Shown: positions 26,577 through 35,004 of the stretch, in pieces
Layout: each line of letters begins with the position of its first letter
Numbering within the stretch: the first letter of the stretch is position 1
Assembly: GCA_045545095.1 (NCBI GenBank)
Contig: JAZQAG010000021.1
Coordinates: forward strand, 1 to 64,000
Direction of reading: 5' to 3'
Length of the DNA: 64,000 nt
DNA from: Phocaeicola_A sp045545095
GTDB taxonomy: Bacteria; Bacteroidota; Bacteroidia; Bacteroidales; Bacteroidaceae
Position numbers and translations under genes: made by a program
The notes under the pieces: generated by a model
Database searches by the model: none
The model's input: the letters and a program-made list of their open reading frames with translations, nothing else
Told to the model about the DNA's origin: nothing

Positions 26577-27608
26577 ATGACACATAAGACCCGAATTTTC
26601 AGTATTGCCGCCACGGCTCTCCTTCTGCTTATATTTGCAGGCACATATTATATATATAATAAGGTATTTACTCCTGCATTCGACATATCCTCTCCCACCC
26701 GGATTTATATCGATACGAATGACAACATCGACTCCGTACGCCAAAAAGTCATCCTCACTCTTCATCCCCGAAGCATCAACACTTTCGATATGTTAGCTTC
26801 CCATGAAGGGTATGACAAGGCCATACAGACAGGATGCTACCAGTTCTCTCCTACAGACAATTTACGAACAGCCATCCGCAAATTGAAGCATGGTTGGCAA
26901 ACACCCGTACGTATTGTTGTTCCCAGCGTGCGCACCATCGACCGTATGGCCCAATCCCTGGCCAAACAATTGATGTTAGAGGAAGAAGATTTGATCACCC
27001 TTTTCTCGGACAAATCCTTCATCGACAGTCTCGGTTTCACCACCGCTACCCTTCCTGCATTTTTCATTCCCAATACCTACGAAGTTTATTGGAACATTAC
27101 CCCAGCCAAATTGGCCGACAGATTCCAAAAAGAATACCATACCTATTGGACCAAGGAGAGACAATCCAAAGCCACTGCCCAAGGACTTACACCCATAGAA
27201 GTGGCGACTCTGGCATCCATAGTCGATGAAGAGACTGCAGCCAATGCTGAAAAACCCATCGTGGCCGGCCTCTACCTCAACCGTCTGAACTGCGGTATGC
27301 TTCTACAAGCTGACCCCACTGTAAAGTTCTCAACCGGCGACCCGACCCTTCGTCGCATCCTCAACAAGCACCTGACCATCGATTCTCCCTATAATACCTA
27401 TATATATAAAGGACTACCACCGGGTCCTATCCGTATCCCCTCTATGTCAGCCCTCGAAGCTGTACTCAATCCTGCCCGTCACAATTATCTATACATGTGC
27501 GCCAAGGAAGATTTTTCCGGAACCCACAACTTCGCCACCACCCTATCCCAACACAATGCCAATGCCCGCCGCTACCAGCAAGCACTTAATCGTAGGGGGA
27601 TAAAATAA
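26577..27608 (+). CDS. mltG: Endolytic murein transglycosylase
   Basis: Inner-membrane enzyme that cleaves nascent glycan strands and sets their length. One N-terminal membrane helix (8-28), a LysM-like region and the YceG domain; the catalytic Glu is in LASIVDEETAAN (near 219). LLQADPTVKFSTGD and GLPPGPIRIPSMSALEAVLNP are family signatures. 343 aa is the expected length. Confidence 0.95.
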   Translation: MTHKTRIFSIAATALLLLIFAGTYYIYNKVFTPAFDISSPTRIYIDTNDNIDSVRQKVILTLHPRSINTFDMLASHEGYDKAIQTGCYQFSPTDNLRTAIRKLKHGWQTPVRIVVPSVRTIDRMAQSLAKQLMLEEEDLITLFSDKSFIDSLGFTTATLPAFFIPNTYEVYWNITPAKLADRFQKEYHTYWTKERQSKATAQGLTPIEVATLASIVDEETAANAEKPIVAGLYLNRLNCGMLLQADPTVKFSTGDPTLRRILNKHLTIDSPYNTYIYKGLPPGPIRIPSMSALEAVLNPARHNYLYMCAKEDFSGTHNFATTLSQHNANARRYQQALNRRGIK

Positions 27609-27832
27609 AATCAGATATTCCTTCTACATCATTATCAAACGGATATAAGAATGGCCGTACCAGTGAATGATGATGAAACTCCGAGTAGAAGGATTTGAGT
27701 GCCCGTCCCTCTTTGTAATCCGCCTAACCACGAAGGGGCGGCACGCCATTGATGAACGAAGCTTGTCTCGGCATTTCAGATTATTTGATGAGTTTCCCAA
27801 TCTGACTGATACGGCCTATAGCTTTTTCTTTC
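27605..27832 (-). ncRNA. Structured ncRNA downstream of rplT (possibly Bacteroidales-1 RNA)
   Basis: On the minus strand a strong promoter (TTGG, 19 nt, TATATTTG at 27839-27846) precedes about 228 nt without a convincing protein. Complementary pieces include GGCCGTATCAG near the 5' end with CTGGTACGGCC further on, TCAGATT/AATCTGA, CCGCC/GGCGG, GTGCC/GGCAC, and CCTTCTAC/GTAGAAGG near the 3' end; the first pairs into the loop of the last, allowing a pseudoknot. A T-rich stretch (GATTTTATTTTA) ends it. From memory, Bacteroidales-1 RNA is described with this promoter type and near L20 genes, which fits. The 98-codon frame on the other strand is not similar to anything I know. Confidence 0.6.
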
Positions 27833-27838
27833 GTAAGG

Positions 27839-27869
27839 CAAATATAGGGAGTTTATACGACATCTCCAA
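27839..27869 (-). promoter_or_regulatory. Promoter of the ncRNA
   Basis: TATATTTG on the minus strand (27839-27846), 19 nt, TTGG/TTTGG upstream: near-perfect Bacteroidetes consensus. Confidence 0.65.
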
Positions 27870-28039
27870 AAAAACTGCAGACAAAATACATTTCTACCCT
27901 TTATTTTTAGCATTCAACACAAATCACTCATCAGATTCTGTGCGATTGTCTTGTCATTTGTGAACAGATTTCTCAACAAAGCCTTTGCATTATTCCAACA
28001 AACGTCTTGGTATAATTACGAAAGCATCGGTTCAAAGTA

Positions 28040-28076
28040 ACAACGGCCCGCTTTCCAAAGGAAAACGAGCCGTTTG
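28040..28076 (-). terminator. Terminator after rplT
   Basis: ACAACGGCCCG (28040-28050) pairs with CGAGCCGTTTGT (28066-28077 region) around an inner TTTCC/GGAAA stem; it closes the translation operon. Confidence 0.75.
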
Positions 28077-28103
28077 TTATGTAAATCTGAAAATTCTTTT
28101 TTC

Positions 28104-28448
28104 TTACTTTACTTTTGCTACGATAGCCTTGAATGCTTCAGGGTGATTCATAGCGAGGTCAGCCAACACCTTGCGGTTGATTTCGATACCAGCCTTGTGA
28201 AGGGCACCCATCAATGTTGAGTAAGACATACCTTCGAGACGAGCGGCTGCGTTGATACGCTGAATCCACAAAGCACGGAAAGTACGTTTCTTGTTACGAC
28301 GGTCGCGGAATGCATAAGTAAGACCCTTTTCCCAAGTGTTCTTGGCTACGGTCCATACATTCTTACGGGCACCAAAGTATCCACGGGTAAGACCTAAAAT
28401 TTTCTTTCTCTTAGCTCTTGAAGCTACATGATTTACTGATCTTGGCAT
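28104..28448 (-). CDS. rplT: 50S ribosomal protein L20
   Basis: 114-aa primary binder of 23S rRNA needed for early 50S assembly. Starts MPRSVNHVASRAKRKK and carries the conserved RRNKKRTFRALWIQRINAA. Last gene of the infC-rpmI-rplT group. L20 represses this operon in many bacteria; no clear L20-binding mimic was recognised in the 154-bp rpmI-rplT gap. Confidence 0.98.
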   Translation of the reverse strand: MPRSVNHVASRAKRKKILGLTRGYFGARKNVWTVAKNTWEKGLTYAFRDRRNKKRTFRALWIQRINAAARLEGMSYSTLMGALHKAGIEINRKVLADLAMNHPEAFKAIVAKVK

Positions 28449-28602
28449 AGTTTTTAAATCTTTTTGAACGTTAGCGCCATTGGTTTGAGTCTTCTGTTTT
28501 CAAATCCAACTTACAAACTCACAATGAACTTTAGTCAGCTAAACATCCGGTTAATAACTTTAATTAATTTCTTTACGCTTATTTTCTTTTCTTGTTGAAG
28601 AA

Positions 28603-28800
28603 TTACTTCAGGCAAAGCAACTTCTTTACTGAATCTACGTTAGCAGTATCAACCAAACCAGAGTGGCAAAGGTTTCTCTTCTGCTTCTTAGTCTTCTTCG
28701 TCAAGATGTGGCTGTGAAAAGCGTGTTTTCTCTTGATCTTTCCTGTTCCGGTAAGAGTAAATCTTTTTTTGGCACCGGAATTAGTCTTAATCTTCGGCAT
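28603..28800 (-). CDS. rpmI: 50S ribosomal protein L35
   Basis: 65-aa basic ribosomal protein, starting MPKIKTNSGAKKRFTLTGTGKIKRKHA as usual. Lies between infC and rplT. Confidence 0.98.
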   Translation of the reverse strand: MPKIKTNSGAKKRFTLTGTGKIKRKHAFHSHILTKKTKKQKRNLCHSGLVDTANVDSVKKLLCLK

Positions 28801-28883
28801 GTTTTTTAATTGTTTAAATTGTTATTAATAGTGTGGCAGCGCACTATACCGATGGCGCTACGCACGTTTTCATCTGTTTTCTT

Positions 28884-29483
28884 TTACTCCTCGTCAGCCT
28901 TTTTCTCAGCCTTCTTGTCATTCTTGGCTGGTTGGGCCGCATTTCCTTTCTTGGTAGCCATACCCTTTTTGGGGCTGAGGAAGATAGTCATACGCTTACC
29001 TTCGAGCACCGGCATCTGGTCAACCTTGCCATATTCTTCCAAGTCGTTGGCAAAACGGAGGAGGAGCACCTCACCTTGTTCCTTGAAAAGGATGCTACGT
29101 CCCTTGAAGAATACGTATGCTTTCACCTTGTCACCATCCTGAAGGAAACCGATGGCATGCTTGAGCTTGAAGTTATAGTCATGATCATCTGTCTGAGGAC
29201 CGAAACGGATTTCCTTGACATCGACCTTCACTTGCTTGGCCTTCTGCTCTTTCTGACGCTTCTTTAACTGATAAAGAAATTTAGAATAGTCAATGAGTTT
29301 ACAAACGGGCGGCTGAGCATTTGGTGAAATCTCCACCAGGTCCACTTCTCTATCTTCTGCCATTCTTAATGCTTGTGCGATAGGATAAACGGCCGGCTCC
29401 ATATCGTCGCCCACAATGCGGACTTCTTTGGCACGAATCTGTTCATTGATTCGGTGTTGCCCCTTCAAATTGTCGTTTTTCAT
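28884..29483 (-). CDS. infC: Translation initiation factor IF-3
   Basis: Binds the 30S subunit and checks start codon-initiator tRNA pairing. N-terminal domain begins with RINEQIRAKEVRIVGDD; the C-terminal domain contains KEIRFGPQTDDHDY. The start codon here is an ordinary ATG (29481-29483), not the AUU/AUC used for autoregulation in enteric bacteria. A Lys/Ala-rich tail of about 25 residues extends beyond the usual end. A TAATTTTG -7 box lies at 29607-29614 on the minus strand, overlapping the thrS stop region. Confidence 0.97.
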   Translation of the reverse strand: MKNDNLKGQHRINEQIRAKEVRIVGDDMEPAVYPIAQALRMAEDREVDLVEISPNAQPPVCKLIDYSKFLYQLKKRQKEQKAKQVKVDVKEIRFGPQTDDHDYNFKLKHAIGFLQDGDKVKAYVFFKGRSILFKEQGEVLLLRFANDLEEYGKVDQMPVLEGKRMTIFLSPKKGMATKKGNAAQPAKNDKKAEKKADEE

Positions 29484-29606
29484 TCAAAAACCAAATGTTT
29501 TTTTGAGTCTTTTTTTGTTCTCTTATTCTAATTATTATTTCTTTATCATTCAACACAAAGCAACCCGAATTGTTGCCAATCCGAGTTGCTTACGCGTAAG
29601 CGGGTG

Positions 29607-29614
29607 CAAAATTA
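29607..29614 (-). promoter_or_regulatory. -7 box for infC
   Basis: CAAAATTA reads TAATTTTG on the minus strand. It would allow infC-rpmI-rplT transcription independent of thrS. Confidence 0.45.
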
Positions 29615-31552
29615 ATATTTATTTATCATATTTTGAACTTCTTCGTTCAAAATCTTTGCAAAATCTTCAATTTTCTTGCTTCCTTGGTCACCTTCGCCCT
29701 GTTTACGGACAGAAACCTCACCATTTGCAGCCTCTTTCTCGCCCACAATCAGCAAGTATGGGATACGTTTCATTTCGTTGTCGCGAATCTTACGGCCAAT
29801 CTTTTCGTTGCGGTCATCAACAATGGCACGGATGTCCTGACTGTCGAGGTATGCCTGCACCTCCTTGGCATAGTCGTTGAACTTCTCTGAGATGGGAAGA
29901 ACTACAACCTGATCGGGAGTGAGCCACAAGGGGAACTTACCACCGGTATGCTCGATAAGCACGGCAACAAAGCGTTCCATAGAGCCGAAGGGAGCACGGT
30001 GAATCATCACAGGACGGTGCTTCTGGTTGTCAGAACCCATATATTCGAGTTGGAAGCGTTCGGGCAGGTTGTAGTCAACCTGAATGGTACCCAACTGCCA
30101 ACGACGACCAATAGCATCCTTCACCATGAAGTCAAGCTTGGGACCATAGAAAGCAGCTTCGCCGTATTCAATCTTAGCGGGAAGCCCCTTTTCCTGACAA
30201 GCTTCGATGATGGCTTGTTCGGCACGCTCCCAGTTCTCTTCGCTACCGATGTATTTCTCGCGGTTCACCTTATCACGAAGTGAAATCTGAGCCTCGAAGT
30301 TCTCGAAGTTGAGAGCACGGAAGATGATGAAGATGATGTCCATCACGCGGAGGAACTCATCCTTCACCTGATCGGGACGACAGAAGATATGTGCATCATC
30401 CTGTGTGAAACTACGTACACGGGTCAATCCGTGAAGCTCGCCACTCTGTTCATAACGATAGACGGTACCGAATTCTGCCAGACGCAAAGGCAGGTCTTTG
30501 TACGAACGGGGCTGCCACTTGTAGATTTCGCAATGGTGGGGGCAGTTCATAGGTTTGAGCAGATACTCTTCGTTCTCCTCCGGTGTATGGATAGGTTGGA
30601 AAGAGTCCTTTCCGTACTTGGCATAGTGGCCGGAAGTGACATAAAGTTGCTTGTTACCGATGTGCGGAGTCATCACCTGCTGGTAACCGAAGCGTTTCTG
30701 GATGCGTTTGAGGAAGTCTTCGAGACGGAGACGCAAAGCGGTACCTTTGGGCAACCACATGGGAAGTCCCTTACCTACGGTCTCTGAGAACATGAAGAGT
30801 TCCATCTCCTTACCAATCTTACGGTGGTCACGTTTCTTGGCCTCTTCCATCAATGCCAGATACTCGTCGAGCATCTTCTTCTTGGGGAAACTGATACCGT
30901 AGATACGTGTCATCTGCTTGCGGTCTTCCTGACCACGCCAATAGGCACCGGCTACAGCGGTCAACTTAATGGCCTTGATTGGAGCAGTGCTGGTGAGGTG
31001 AGGACCACGGCAAAGGTCTGTAAAAGCGCCTTGTGTATAAGTGGTGATGTGTCCGTCTTCCAATTCTGAGATGAGCTCGCATTTGTAGGTCTCGCCACGG
31101 TCACCGAACATCTTCAACGCATCAGCCTTGGCAATGTCCTGACGTACGAGTACCTCTTTCTTGGCGGCCAACTCTGCCATTTTCTTCTCAATATCGGCAA
31201 GGTCGCCCTCCTTGATGGTGGCTTCACCCGGGTCAACATCGTAATAGAAACCATTCTCGATAGCAGGTCCTATACCGAACTGGATGCCGGGATAGAGTTC
31301 TTGCAAAGCCTCGGCCAACAGGTGTGCACTGGTATGCCAGAAGGCATGTTTGCCCTGCTCGTCATCCCATTTGTACAGGACGATAGAGGCATCGTTATTG
31401 ATTGGACGCGAAAGGTCCCAAGTCTCTCCATTCACTCCGCATGCAAGCACATCCTGTGCCAAGCGTGAGCTGATGCTTTCTGCAATCTGCAGACCGGTTA
31501 CTCCTTCGTTGTATTCACGAATCGAACCGTCAGGAAATGTTATTTTTATCAT
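29612..31552 (-). CDS. thrS: Threonyl-tRNA synthetase
   Basis: Class II synthetase of 646 aa. Order: TGS domain (1-62), editing domain with HTSAHLLAEAL (HxxxH, near 72-82), catalytic core with MNCPHHCEIY (zinc Cys and His, near 337) and RYEQSGELHGLTRVRSF, anticodon-binding domain at the C-terminus. Its own -7 box TAATTTTG lies at 31584-31591. Shares the region with tRNA-Thr(CGU) only loosely. Confidence 0.98.
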   Translation of the reverse strand: MIKITFPDGSIREYNEGVTGLQIAESISSRLAQDVLACGVNGETWDLSRPINNDASIVLYKWDDEQGKHAFWHTSAHLLAEALQELYPGIQFGIGPAIENGFYYDVDPGEATIKEGDLADIEKKMAELAAKKEVLVRQDIAKADALKMFGDRGETYKCELISELEDGHITTYTQGAFTDLCRGPHLTSTAPIKAIKLTAVAGAYWRGQEDRKQMTRIYGISFPKKKMLDEYLALMEEAKKRDHRKIGKEMELFMFSETVGKGLPMWLPKGTALRLRLEDFLKRIQKRFGYQQVMTPHIGNKQLYVTSGHYAKYGKDSFQPIHTPEENEEYLLKPMNCPHHCEIYKWQPRSYKDLPLRLAEFGTVYRYEQSGELHGLTRVRSFTQDDAHIFCRPDQVKDEFLRVMDIIFIIFRALNFENFEAQISLRDKVNREKYIGSEENWERAEQAIIEACQEKGLPAKIEYGEAAFYGPKLDFMVKDAIGRRWQLGTIQVDYNLPERFQLEYMGSDNQKHRPVMIHRAPFGSMERFVAVLIEHTGGKFPLWLTPDQVVVLPISEKFNDYAKEVQAYLDSQDIRAIVDDRNEKIGRKIRDNEMKRIPYLLIVGEKEAANGEVSVRKQGEGDQGSKKIEDFAKILNEEVQNMINKY

Positions 31553-31583
31553 AATCTGTTGTATATTTTCGTCTTTTAAGCCG

Positions 31584-31591
31584 CAAAATTA
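31584..31591 (-). promoter_or_regulatory. -7 box for thrS
   Basis: CAAAATTA reads TAATTTTG on the minus strand, 32 bp before the ATG. Confidence 0.5.
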
Positions 31592-31678
31592 ACGATTTCT
31601 TTTGAGTTTCACCGCCTTTAGAAAGAAAATCTTAGTCCGTTTTTTCAAATTATAGTCCAAAAGTTGGAAAAAGGCCGT

Positions 31679-33721
31679 CTATTCTCCTCTGTCTGTGTAC
31701 CGTTTGATGATGTTATATGCTTTATACAGCCCCAATTCACCGGCTTTACTCAAATCTGCCACACCTTCCTTCTCCTGCCCCATGAAAATTCGCGTCAATC
31801 CTCTGTTATAGTAAGCCTCAGCAAAGTGGGGATTGATTTCAAGGGCTTTGTCATAATCCACCAGAGCAGCATGATAATCATTCTGCTGGCACGACATGTT
31901 TCCACGATTATAGTAGGCATATTCAAAGTCCGGTGCCAACTGGATGGTCTTGTCCAAATCAGCTTTCACCATTTGGTAGTCAAGCACCTTTGCCTTCACC
32001 AATGGGGTCTCCGATGAGACAAGCTTTTCGACATCAGTACGCTCGGACATCGCCACATTATCCTCAGCCTGCCGGTACTCCAACTGCTTGCATCGGATAA
32101 GTGCCCGGTTGAAATAAGCTGGCATAAACCCGTCATCACACAGGGTCGATTGGGTAAGGTCGTCGATAGCACTGGCAAAATCCTGGACGAGATAGAAGTC
32201 CAATGCTCTGGCAAAACGGTATTCTACCTGCTGGGGATGTTCGACAATAGAGGCCGAATAGTTATCGATGGATGCAAAGTGTTCCTCTATCTGTTCCTGA
32301 TTGAGAGCCGTTTCCTTATTGGTGATATACACTCTTTTCAGCATATGTCCCTCGTGATTCAGCATATCGATAGTCTTATGGTAAGCGAGAGCCTTATCCA
32401 CTTCGCTGCTTTTCTGATAGTAGGTCAGGGCAAACATCGGTTCGAGTTCTACAGTCACATTGCGGTCCTGCACCTTACCCCGGTATTCGTTCTTGTACTT
32501 TTGCTCTATATCCGTATTGTCTGCCACAACAATCTTGCGGTAGTTCTTCATGTTGCGGTTCGATTTCTTACGGGTCTTGTCATCATCTTCAGAGTCATCA
32601 TCTTCAGAAGTCTCTCCGGCCAGCAGTTTGTTTCTCCGGTCTATCTCCGCCTTCATCAAGACAGCTTCATCTGCTTCCGCTCCACGCCGGTCGCCCAATT
32701 TCCGTTTGGCCATAGCCCGATACTGATAACCAGCCAGGAAGTTCGGATATTCCTCAAGAACAGTACTAAAATCCTTTACCGCTCCCTTATAGTCACCAGT
32801 CTGTTCGCGCAACAGTCCCCGATTGAAGATAGCCATCATATTGTCAGGTTCCACTTCTATGACCTTGTCAAAATCTTCGATAGCCCGATTGTCATCGCCT
32901 ACCTGTGCCCGCAACAATCCTCTGTTGTAATGTCCTATCAGGTTTCCCGGCTCTGTATCAAGAGCCATATCATAGTCGCTCATGGAGCCCCTCAGATCAT
33001 TCTGATGGAATCGTGCCAATGCACGATTGATATAAAAGCCGGCTTTTCTGGGTGCCAGATAGATGGCTTGGTCCAAATCGGCCTCCGCATCCTTGTAATG
33101 CTCCTGCTGCATACGCAACATGGCACGAGTGGCCCATATATCCTCGTCGTACTTGTCCAGTTCCAGAGCCTTTTCAATATCCGCTTCCGCCTGAATGGTA
33201 TCCCCCTGTTTCAAAGAGACTTCGCTACGCATAAGGAATGCTGGTACATAGCGGGGAGAGATGGACAACAAGTTGGATATGGCCTTCTGGGCCTCTTCAT
33301 ACTCTTTTTCACGCATCCGGCACAGAATCAGGTTATGCCACACCCCGATATTCTCCGGGTCATGGACAAGAGCTTGTTTGTAGTCATCAATTGCCCCCAC
33401 AAAATTTCCTTGGTGGATACGGGCCAATCCCCTGACCTGATAGGAGTTCACTACAAAAGGATTGCGGTCTATAGCTTCGGTACAATCCTTTTCAGCCCCA
33501 CTATAATCTTCCAGATTCAGCTTGGCCAATCCACGGAAGAAATAGGGTTCGTGCAGGTAAGGCTTGGCATTGATGACTTGATTGAAATACTGGATAGACA
33601 ACACATAATCCTCAAAATAGAGCGCATTACGTCCTATCATCATCACCCTCGTCGTATTGATTTGTGCCAATACCCACAGAGGACAAAACACCAGTATATA
33701 CAACAATCTCTTGCGAAGCAT
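31679..33721 (-). CDS. Exported tetratricopeptide repeat protein
   Basis: 680 aa with a signal peptide (MLRKRLLYILVFCPLWVLAQ) and at least a dozen TPR units over residues 30-375 and again 450-670. A charged low-complexity linker (about 375-400, with SEDDDSEDDDK) divides the two TPR blocks. It probably acts as a periplasmic or outer-membrane scaffold. It sits 37 bp after def in the same operon; the partner is unknown. Confidence 0.9.
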   Translation of the reverse strand: MLRKRLLYILVFCPLWVLAQINTTRVMMIGRNALYFEDYVLSIQYFNQVINAKPYLHEPYFFRGLAKLNLEDYSGAEKDCTEAIDRNPFVVNSYQVRGLARIHQGNFVGAIDDYKQALVHDPENIGVWHNLILCRMREKEYEEAQKAISNLLSISPRYVPAFLMRSEVSLKQGDTIQAEADIEKALELDKYDEDIWATRAMLRMQQEHYKDAEADLDQAIYLAPRKAGFYINRALARFHQNDLRGSMSDYDMALDTEPGNLIGHYNRGLLRAQVGDDNRAIEDFDKVIEVEPDNMMAIFNRGLLREQTGDYKGAVKDFSTVLEEYPNFLAGYQYRAMAKRKLGDRRGAEADEAVLMKAEIDRRNKLLAGETSEDDDSEDDDKTRKKSNRNMKNYRKIVVADNTDIEQKYKNEYRGKVQDRNVTVELEPMFALTYYQKSSEVDKALAYHKTIDMLNHEGHMLKRVYITNKETALNQEQIEEHFASIDNYSASIVEHPQQVEYRFARALDFYLVQDFASAIDDLTQSTLCDDGFMPAYFNRALIRCKQLEYRQAEDNVAMSERTDVEKLVSSETPLVKAKVLDYQMVKADLDKTIQLAPDFEYAYYNRGNMSCQQNDYHAALVDYDKALEINPHFAEAYYNRGLTRIFMGQEKEGVADLSKAGELGLYKAYNIIKRYTDRGE

Positions 33722-33758
33722 TTGCCTTTGTATCTATATATAATAAGGTATAGGGAAT

Positions 33759-34313
33759 TTACTTCACCGTTTTCACCCGATATGCACAGCGCACATTTCC
33801 CTTCAGCATATTATTCAGCTTGCCTTTGATCATCTGTTTACGCAAACCGCTCAAGTGGTCTATAAACACTTTTCCTTCCAGATGGTCAAACTCGTGCTGC
33901 ATACAGCGGGCCTCAAATCCTTCTACCCACTCGTCATGCTCCTGCCAATCGGCGTCGAAGTATTTCACATGGATACGTGTGGGACGCTTCACCGCCTCAT
34001 TGATACCGGGCAGACTCAGACAGCCTTCATCTTTCGAGTCTGTCTCCTCTCCCACTTCTATGATATGAGGATTGATGAATGCGCGACGATATCCCTTGTA
34101 CTGCGGATAGTCATCGCTCAGCACATCCAGGTCGATGACAACCACACGGATAGCCAACCCTATCTGAGGAGCAGCCAATCCACACCCTTCGGCGCGGTCC
34201 ATCGTATCAAACATGTTATCAATCAACTCTTTCAGGTTAGGATAATCAGGAGTTATATCCTCGGCCACTTTTCGCAACACAGGCTGGCCATAAATATAAA
34301 TTGGAAGTATCAT
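33759..34313 (-). CDS. def: Peptide deformylase
   Basis: Removes the formyl group from nascent N-terminal methionine. The three motifs are present: GCGLAAPQIG (about 42-51), EGCLSLPG (near 96-103, metal Cys) and QHEFDHLEG (near 138-146, HExxH). 184 aa. Second gene of ruvX-def-TPR. Confidence 0.97.
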   Translation of the reverse strand: MILPIYIYGQPVLRKVAEDITPDYPNLKELIDNMFDTMDRAEGCGLAAPQIGLAIRVVVIDLDVLSDDYPQYKGYRRAFINPHIIEVGEETDSKDEGCLSLPGINEAVKRPTRIHVKYFDADWQEHDEWVEGFEARCMQHEFDHLEGKVFIDHLSGLRKQMIKGKLNNMLKGNVRCAYRVKTVK

Positions 34314-34370
34314 TTTTATTATGATTTATGAATTATGATTTATAAGTTCTAATGCTGACGGAGAAGGTGT

Positions 34371-34793
34371 TTACCATTTGCTCCTCACCGACTCCATATA
34401 GCTTTGCAAAATGATGCAGGCGCTCACTTCATCCACCAAAGCCTTGTTTTGCCGGTCTTTCTTCTTCAGACCGGCTTCCATGATGGTACGTTGGGCCAAT
34501 ACGGAGGTGAAACGTTCGTCCACATACTCCACAGGGATTTCGGGCAACACCTTAACCAATCGTTTCACAAAGGGTTCTATCCGTCGCATATTTTCCGAGT
34601 ATTCCCCACTCGTCTGTCGTGGCAGTCCGATGACAATTCGGTCCACCGTCTCCTGACCGACATAGTTTGTCAGGAAATCCATCAACTGTGCCGTTGGCAC
34701 TGTAGTCAGCCCATTGGCTATAATTTGCAAAGGATCTGTGACAGCAATCCCTGTACGCTTCTGTCCGTAATCAATAGCTAATATTCTGCCCAT
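34371..34793 (-). CDS. ruvX: YqgF/RuvX RNase H-fold nuclease
   Basis: Putative pre-16S rRNA nuclease / Holliday junction resolvase-like protein of 140 aa. The N-terminal metal Asp lies in ILAIDYGQKRTGIAV, and VDERFTS plus DEVSACIILQSY give the others. The ATG at 34793 is chosen over 34805 because a TACTTTTG -7 box at 34803-34810 puts the transcript start near 34796, so the mRNA would be nearly leaderless. Confidence 0.92.
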   Translation of the reverse strand: MGRILAIDYGQKRTGIAVTDPLQIIANGLTTVPTAQLMDFLTNYVGQETVDRIVIGLPRQTSGEYSENMRRIEPFVKRLVKVLPEIPVEYVDERFTSVLAQRTIMEAGLKKKDRQNKALVDEVSACIILQSYMESVRSKW

Positions 34794-34802
34794 ATTCGGA
34801 TG

Positions 34803-34810
34803 CAAAAGTA
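34803..34810 (-). promoter_or_regulatory. -7 box for ruvX-def-TPR
   Basis: CAAAAGTA reads TACTTTTG on the minus strand; the -33 element is not clear. Confidence 0.5.
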
Positions 34811-35004
34811 CATATTTTGGCTGACACTTGGCGAGGAAATCAGGACAAAAATAGTATAAAGGAGTAAAAGTATCGGAAAAGAAACAATTTTTCAGCTGTA
34901 TTCACATCCCACGTACTTGCCTGATACGAACTTTTTCAGAGAAGATATGTTTTCCATTCACTGTGTGCATGAAGCATTTTAGTATTAACTTATCAATAGT
35001 GTTT

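Noticed and set aside
27667..27963. 98-codon plus-strand frame downstream of mltG
   Set aside because: No family likeness, and it lies opposite the better supported structured ncRNA and its promoter.
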